This document shows, one piece after another, positions 6,147 through 9,379 of a DNA stretch of 9,379 nt. The stretch comes from UBA4615 sp044359175 (GTDB lineage Bacteria > Pseudomonadota > Gammaproteobacteria > Burkholderiales > Burkholderiaceae_E), in contig JBIKMO010000167.1 of assembly GCA_044359175.1 (NCBI GenBank), positions 1 through 9,379 of the forward strand, read 5' to 3'. The stretch's first letter is position 1. Each line of letters opens with the position of its first letter. The notes beneath the pieces are model-generated. The model ran no database searches. It was not told where the DNA came from and worked only from the letters and a program-made list of their open reading frames with translations. A program made the translations under genes and the position numbers.

Positions 6147-7466
6147 TCAGCGCAGCTGCAGCATCACGCCGGGCAGCCACGTGACCAGCGCCGGCCAGAT
6201 CATCGTGAGGACCAGGGTCAGCAGCTGCAGCGCGATGAACGGCACCACGCCGCGGTACATGTGCCGGATCGTGATCTCGGCAGGTGCCACCGCACGCAGG
6301 TAGAAGATCGCCGGGGCCATCGGCGGCGTGAGGTAGCTGGTCTGGATCACGATCAGGAACAGGATGCAGAACCACACTGGATCGAACCCCGCCTGGATCA
6401 CCAGCGGCGTGAAGATCGGCACGAAGATCAGGACGATCGAGATCCAGTCGAGGAAGAAGCCGGCGACGAATACGATCAGCAGCATCAGCGCGAGCAGCAT
6501 CCACGGGTCGAGCTGCATCGCCTGGATCAGTCGGCTCGCGGTATTGATGCCGCCGCCGCCGATGAAGACCCCGGTGAACAACGTGCCCGCGAGCAGCACC
6601 GCCATGATCATCGCGGTGACGGTCAGCGTCTTGATCAGCGCGTCGTACAAGCCGCGCAGCGTGAACTGCCGATACAGCGCGGTGAGCGCCACCGAGCACA
6701 GCGCGCCGATCGCGGCCGCCTCGGTCGGCGAGGCGAGGCCGAGCAGGATCGACCCCAGGACTGCGAAGATCATCAGCACCGGGGGCACGAGGTTGCGAAC
6801 GCTGATCCACAGCTTGGCGACGAACGACGGTTCGCCCGGCTCAGGCGGCAGGCGCGGTCCGTACGCCGGACGCAGTACGCACAGCACGAAGATGTAGACC
6901 AGGTACAGCCCCGCCAGCAGCAGTCCGGGGAAGACCATCCCGTACATCAGGTCGCCCACCGACTGGTTCGCCAGCGGGCCCATCACCACCACGACCACCG
7001 ACGGCGGGATGATCGTGCCCAGCGAGCCGCCGGCGCAGATCGTGCCGCTGATCAGGCCCTTGTCGTAGCCGTAGCGCAGCATGATCGGGATGGTGAGCAA
7101 GCCCACCACCGATTCGGTCGCGCCGATCACGCCGCTGGAGGCGGCGAAGATCACGCACATCAGCACCGTGGCGAGCGCAAGACCGCCGGGCAGCCGGCGG
7201 GTCCAGATGTGGATCGCTTCGAACAGGCGGTCGGCGATGCCCGATTTCTCGAGCATCGCCCCCATGAACACGAACAGCGGCACCGCGGCGAACACGAAGT
7301 TCGACGACAGGTCGTCGATCTTCTCGATGAACTGGTGCACGACCTTGTCGCCGAAGACCACCAGCCCGAACAGCACCGCGGTGATCATCATCGAGAACGC
7401 CACCTGAACGCCCAGGAACATCAGCCCGAACGCCACCGGCAGCATCAGGAACGGGACCCACTCCAC
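6147..7466 (-). CDS. dctM: TRAP transporter large permease subunit (DctM family)
   Basis: This 439-residue, strongly hydrophobic protein has about 12 membrane segments, the usual size and topology of DctM. Family motifs are present in both halves: GGSLGTIIPPS near 157-167 and SPTEAAAIGA near 257-266, followed by GFFLDWISIVLIFVPI and SYLTPPMAP in the second half. It forms the sodium-coupled elevator part of the transporter and works with the small subunit and the periplasmic binding protein. The start is GTG at 7466, 24 bases after the dctQ stop; no good Shine-Dalgarno is visible, so translation may be coupled to dctQ. The substrate is set by the binding protein, not by this subunit. Confidence 0.95.
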   Translation of the reverse strand: MEWVPFLMLPVAFGLMFLGVQVAFSMMITAVLFGLVVFGDKVVHQFIEKIDDLSSNFVFAAVPLFVFMGAMLEKSGIADRLFEAIHIWTRRLPGGLALATVLMCVIFAASSGVIGATESVVGLLTIPIMLRYGYDKGLISGTICAGGSLGTIIPPSVVVVVMGPLANQSVGDLMYGMVFPGLLLAGLYLVYIFVLCVLRPAYGPRLPPEPGEPSFVAKLWISVRNLVPPVLMIFAVLGSILLGLASPTEAAAIGALCSVALTALYRQFTLRGLYDALIKTLTVTAMIMAVLLAGTLFTGVFIGGGGINTASRLIQAMQLDPWMLLALMLLIVFVAGFFLDWISIVLIFVPIFTPLVIQAGFDPVWFCILFLIVIQTSYLTPPMAPAIFYLRAVAPAEITIRHMYRGVVPFIALQLLTLVLTMIWPALVTWLPGVMLQLR

Positions 7467-7490
7467 GATCGCTCGATGCCCCCGGGTCGG

Positions 7491-8000
7491 TCAGCGCGGA
7501 TCGCGGGCTGGCAGCAGCGCGCGGTCGATGGACTTCAGCAACTCGGCCAGCACCTGCAGCGCGAAGAGCGCGAAGGCGACGAGGAACACGAGGCGGAACG
7601 GCCACACCGGCAGGTTCAGTGCCGACTGGCCGCTGCGTTCGCCGCGTGCGTATCCGGCGAGCAGGTACTGCAGCAGCGCCCAGGCCAGCCAGACCAGCAG
7701 CGGCAGCACCACCGCGTAGGCCGCCGTGTCGATCAGTGCGCGCGTGCGCGGCGACATCGCGGTGCTGAACAGGTCGATCCGGATGTGCAGCCCCTCGCGC
7801 AGCGTGTAGGCCAGGCCCAGCAGGAAGTGCGACCCGGTGAGCAGGTAGCCCACCTCGTACGCCCATACCGTGGGCGCACCCAGCACGTAGCGTGCGAAGA
7901 CCTCCCAACAGGTGGCGACGACCAGTGGCACGAGGAGCATCGCGGACGCGATGCCCACCGCACCGACCAGACGCTCGATCGCTGAGATCAGTCCGCGCAC
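7491..8000 (-). CDS. dctQ: TRAP transporter small permease subunit (DctQ family)
   Basis: This 169-residue protein has four hydrophobic helices (about 13-35, 49-67, 90-116, 130-155), the standard DctQ layout. The conserved stretch from EVFARYVLGAP (33-43) through the W-x-x-E pair to LREGLHIRIDLF (67-78) matches the family. It scaffolds the large permease and is required for transport. The start is GTG at 8000, 19 bases after the binding-protein stop and with no clear ribosome binding site, so the exact start is less certain than the identity. The order dctP-dctQ-dctM is a normal TRAP arrangement. Confidence 0.93.
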   Translation of the reverse strand: MRGLISAIERLVGAVGIASAMLLVPLVVATCWEVFARYVLGAPTVWAYEVGYLLTGSHFLLGLAYTLREGLHIRIDLFSTAMSPRTRALIDTAAYAVVLPLLVWLAWALLQYLLAGYARGERSGQSALNLPVWPFRLVFLVAFALFALQVLAELLKSIDRALLPARDPR

Positions 8001-8019
8001 CGAGTCGACCGTCGCGCAC

Positions 8020-9093
8020 TCAGGAGCGCTTGACCTTCACCTTGCGGTAGTCGTCTGCCTCGGCCCAGGCCTTGTCGAAGTCGCTCAGGCTCTTGTGTAC
8101 CTGGGCGAACCACTTGTACTTGCCTTCCTTGGCCGTCTTCTCGGCCCAGTCCAGCCCGATCTTGCGCGCCGCGTACTGGACCTCGGCATCGAGCTCGATC
8201 ACGGTCACGCCCTGCTTCCGGTAGAAGTCGAGCGCCTTGGCGTCCTCCGCACCGATGCGCAGCCAGCTCTCGAAGGTGACCAGCTTGGCGACGGTTTCGA
8301 CCAGGCGCTGGTCGGCAGGCGGCATCTTGGCCCAGGCGTCCTTGTTGATCACCAGCTCGAACGGCGCGGTGGGCTGATGCACGCCGGGGTAGATCAGGAA
8401 GCGGGCGACCTTGTAGAAGCCGGGTGAGATGTTCTCCCACAGCGTTCCCCACTCGGTGGCGTCGATCGCGCCGCGCTCCAGCATCGGATAGATGTCGCCG
8501 CCGGCAGTGGTCACCGGCGCCGCGCCCAGGTCGCGCGCCATCTCAAGCCACGCGCCGGCGGTGCGCAGCTTGAGCCCCTTCAGGTCGGCCAGCGTCTTGA
8601 CCGGCCTGCGCGAGTGCATGAAGACCTCGGCGGTGCGGATGAACAGCGGGATCGACACCACCCCTTCGGACTCGTCGCGGTAGCGGCGCTGCAGGTCCAG
8701 TCCTCCGCCCTCGTAGATCCAGTGCAGCATCCGCTCGGTGTCGAACGAGCCGGCGTAGCCACCGAACAGCACGGTCGTCGGGTCCTTGCCCCAGTCCCAC
8801 CCCATCCAGGTGTGGCCGCATTCGGCAAGTCCGTTCTTCACGGTGTCCGGTACCCTCAGCGCGTTGCCGAGCGCGCCGCCCGGGAAGGTCTGGATCTTGA
8901 AGCGCCCGCCCGAGAGCTGCTCCATCCGGTCGGCGAAGAGCTTGGAGCCCACGTCCATCAGCGGGCCGCCCGGCCAGCCCGTGGCCATCTTCCAGCTGTA
9001 GCTCGGCCCGGTGGTCTGGGCGCTCGCGGCCGCCGCGGCACCCAGCGCCAGCGAGCCGACGGCACCGGAACGAACGAAATCACGCTTGTTCAT
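8020..9093 (-). CDS. dctP: TRAP transporter periplasmic solute-binding protein (DctP superfamily, TakP-like)
   Basis: This 357-residue protein starts MNKRDFVRSG and has an Ala-rich hydrophobic region ending ASAQT (about 25). The KR-x-F pattern resembles a Tat-type export signal with Lys in place of the first Arg. The mature protein shows the DctP fold: KMATGWPGGP (35-44) near the N-terminus, the substrate-carboxylate Arg R177 in LKGLKLRTAG, GGDIYPMLERGAIDATEW (198-215), and a PGVHQP loop (236-241). The IYP...IDATEW block is typical of TakP-type proteins, known to bind 2-oxoacids with a metal ion; whether that holds here is inference. The ATG at 9093 is chosen over an in-frame ATG at 9237 because GAGGAG (9099-9104) sits 5 bases upstream and the signal peptide then starts correctly. 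It is the first gene of the operon and delivers the ligand to DctQM. Confidence 0.93.
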   Translation of the reverse strand: MNKRDFVRSGAVGSLALGAAAAASAQTTGPSYSWKMATGWPGGPLMDVGSKLFADRMEQLSGGRFKIQTFPGGALGNALRVPDTVKNGLAECGHTWMGWDWGKDPTTVLFGGYAGSFDTERMLHWIYEGGGLDLQRRYRDESEGVVSIPLFIRTAEVFMHSRRPVKTLADLKGLKLRTAGAWLEMARDLGAAPVTTAGGDIYPMLERGAIDATEWGTLWENISPGFYKVARFLIYPGVHQPTAPFELVINKDAWAKMPPADQRLVETVAKLVTFESWLRIGAEDAKALDFYRKQGVTVIELDAEVQYAARKIGLDWAEKTAKEGKYKWFAQVHKSLSDFDKAWAEADDYRKVKVKRS

Positions 9094-9098
9094 GGAGT

Positions 9099-9104
9099 CT
9101 CCTC
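9099..9104 (-). promoter_or_regulatory. Shine-Dalgarno deciding the start of the TRAP binding protein
   Basis: On the minus strand GAGGAG lies 5 bases before the ATG at 9093. It selects this start over the in-frame ATG 48 codons upstream. Confidence 0.75.
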
Positions 9105-9144
9105 GTCCGGTTGTGGCGGCGACGAAGAAAGCGCGCCGCACCGT

Positions 9145-9154
9145 TGATATGTCA
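9145..9154. promoter_or_regulatory. Candidate operator copy 1 (TGATATGTCA), near the predicted transcription start
   Basis: This near-palindrome (TGA and TCA arms) lies about 6 bases downstream of the predicted -10 box of the TRAP operon. It therefore covers the expected transcription start, a typical repressor position. Copy 2 begins 34 bases away, close to three helical turns. Copies 1 and 2 share 9 of 10 bases. Confidence 0.45.
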
Positions 9155-9159
9155 GCGGT

Positions 9160-9189
9160 ACGGTAGGCGGCGACCGGGTGAAATGTCAA
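9160..9189 (-). promoter_or_regulatory. Predicted sigma-70 promoter of the TRAP-oxygenase operon
   Basis: On the minus strand a perfect TTGACA (9184-9189) is followed after 18 bases by TACCGT (9160-9165; 3 of 6 matches to TATAAT). The start would fall near 9153, leaving a leader of about 60 bases before the ATG at 9093. The -35 box is consensus and the -10 is poor. Confidence 0.45.
9179..9188. promoter_or_regulatory. Candidate operator copy 2 (TGAAATGTCA), overlapping the -35 box
   Basis: The motif shares five bases with the TTGACA -35 element of the operon promoter, so a bound protein would block RNA polymerase. Part of the similarity to copy 1 could come simply from the -35 sequence. Confidence 0.4.
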
Positions 9190-9241
9190 GTTGGCCGTCG
9201 GACTCCGAGGCTGGGCCGGGTGCGCGGGCCGGTTCATTCGC

Positions 9242-9247
9242 TACAAT
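9242..9247 (+). promoter_or_regulatory. Possible -10 box (TACAAT) of the divergent gene
   Basis: TACAAT matches the sigma-70 -10 consensus at 5 of 6 bases and lies 57 bases before the ATG at 9305. No good -35 box is seen 16-18 bases upstream (GGTGCG at the 17-base position). Confidence 0.4.
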
Positions 9248-9304
9248 CCGCTTCGCCTGCGCTGGTCGCCCGCTGGGTGGCGCGTACGGCGGGAGACCGC
9301 GGAC

Positions 9305-9379
9305 ATGGCGAGCCACGCGACCGGCGACGGCGGCATTCCTCCGCGCGACGCGGCCCGGCAGGGGCTGAAGCGGATCATG
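9305..9379 (+). CDS. 5' end of an unrecognised gene, divergent from the TRAP operon
   Basis: The ATG at 9305 follows GGGAGA (9291-9296) by 8 bases and opens a frame running to the window edge, giving 25 residues (MASHATGDGG... ending KRIM). This is too short to name a family. It reads away from the TRAP operon, so the roughly 210 bases between the two starts form a shared regulatory region. Confidence 0.55.
   Translation, partial: MASHATGDGGIPPRDAARQGLKRIM

Noticed and set aside
5814..7985. A 723-codon + strand open frame opposite dctM/dctQ
   Set aside because: Its translation is an extreme Arg/Gln/His/Asp mixture without domains, as expected from the antisense of GC-rich membrane-protein genes; the opposite strand has clear TRAP motifs.
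6841..8019. A 392-codon minus-strand frame overlapping dctQ and dctM
   Set aside because: It is an out-of-frame, Arg/Ala-rich shadow; the real dctQ and dctM frames contain all conserved motifs.
9094..9237. N-terminal extension of the TRAP binding protein to an ATG at 9237
   Set aside because: It would put 48 residues before a good export signal, would overlap the promoter, and ignores the Shine-Dalgarno at 9099-9104.
1..9379. tRNA, rRNA, CRISPR arrays, riboswitches
   Set aside because: No cloverleaf with conserved TTC-arm bases, rRNA segment or regularly spaced direct repeat was noticed by eye on either strand.

Overview
This window comes from a high-GC genome, most likely a betaproteobacterium (Burkholderiales-like). 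The support is a multi-gene TRAP carboxylate-transporter operon with TakP/DctQ/DctM-type subunits, an FCD-subfamily GntR regulator, an IS5-family transposase of a type common in beta- and gammaproteobacteria, and strong third-position G/C bias. The assignment is an inference; no phylogenetic marker gene lies in the window.

Left part (1-2587, + strand) is an accessory segment with no recognised family. It holds the 3' end of a short unknown gene and then a long Pro-rich, coiled-coil protein with an N-terminal hydrophobic segment. That protein's frame is broken twice, each time consistent with one extra base in a G-run; removing both extra bases gives one 594-residue protein from 206 to 1992. 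Its last part (1582-1992) and the next gene (2225-2587, a 120-residue protein with a canonical EF-hand calcium loop) are visibly less GC-rich than the surroundings, suggesting acquired DNA.

Middle part (about 2588-3546) is a short non-coding stretch with two hairpins, followed by the 5' half of an IS5-family transposase gene. The transposase is cut off after about 227 residues, just before the stop codon of the convergent regulator gene, so this marks a rearrangement boundary between the accessory segment and the metabolic operon.

Right part (3547-9093, - strand) is one apparent operon, read from high to low coordinates: periplasmic TRAP solute-binding protein, small TRAP membrane subunit (DctQ), large TRAP permease (DctM), a phytanoyl-CoA-dioxygenase-like Fe(II)/2-oxoglutarate oxygenase, a membrane di-iron fatty-acid-hydroxylase/sterol-desaturase-like protein, and a GntR/FCD repressor. 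The simplest reading is import of an organic acid followed by oxidation by two unrelated iron oxygenases, with the final gene as local regulator. A 10-bp near-palindrome, TGAWATGTYA, occurs three times: twice around the predicted promoter before the first gene (one copy overlapping a consensus -35 box) and once between the two oxygenase genes. It is the best candidate operator of the system.

At the right edge (9305-9379, + strand) a divergently transcribed gene begins but only its first 25 codons are present.
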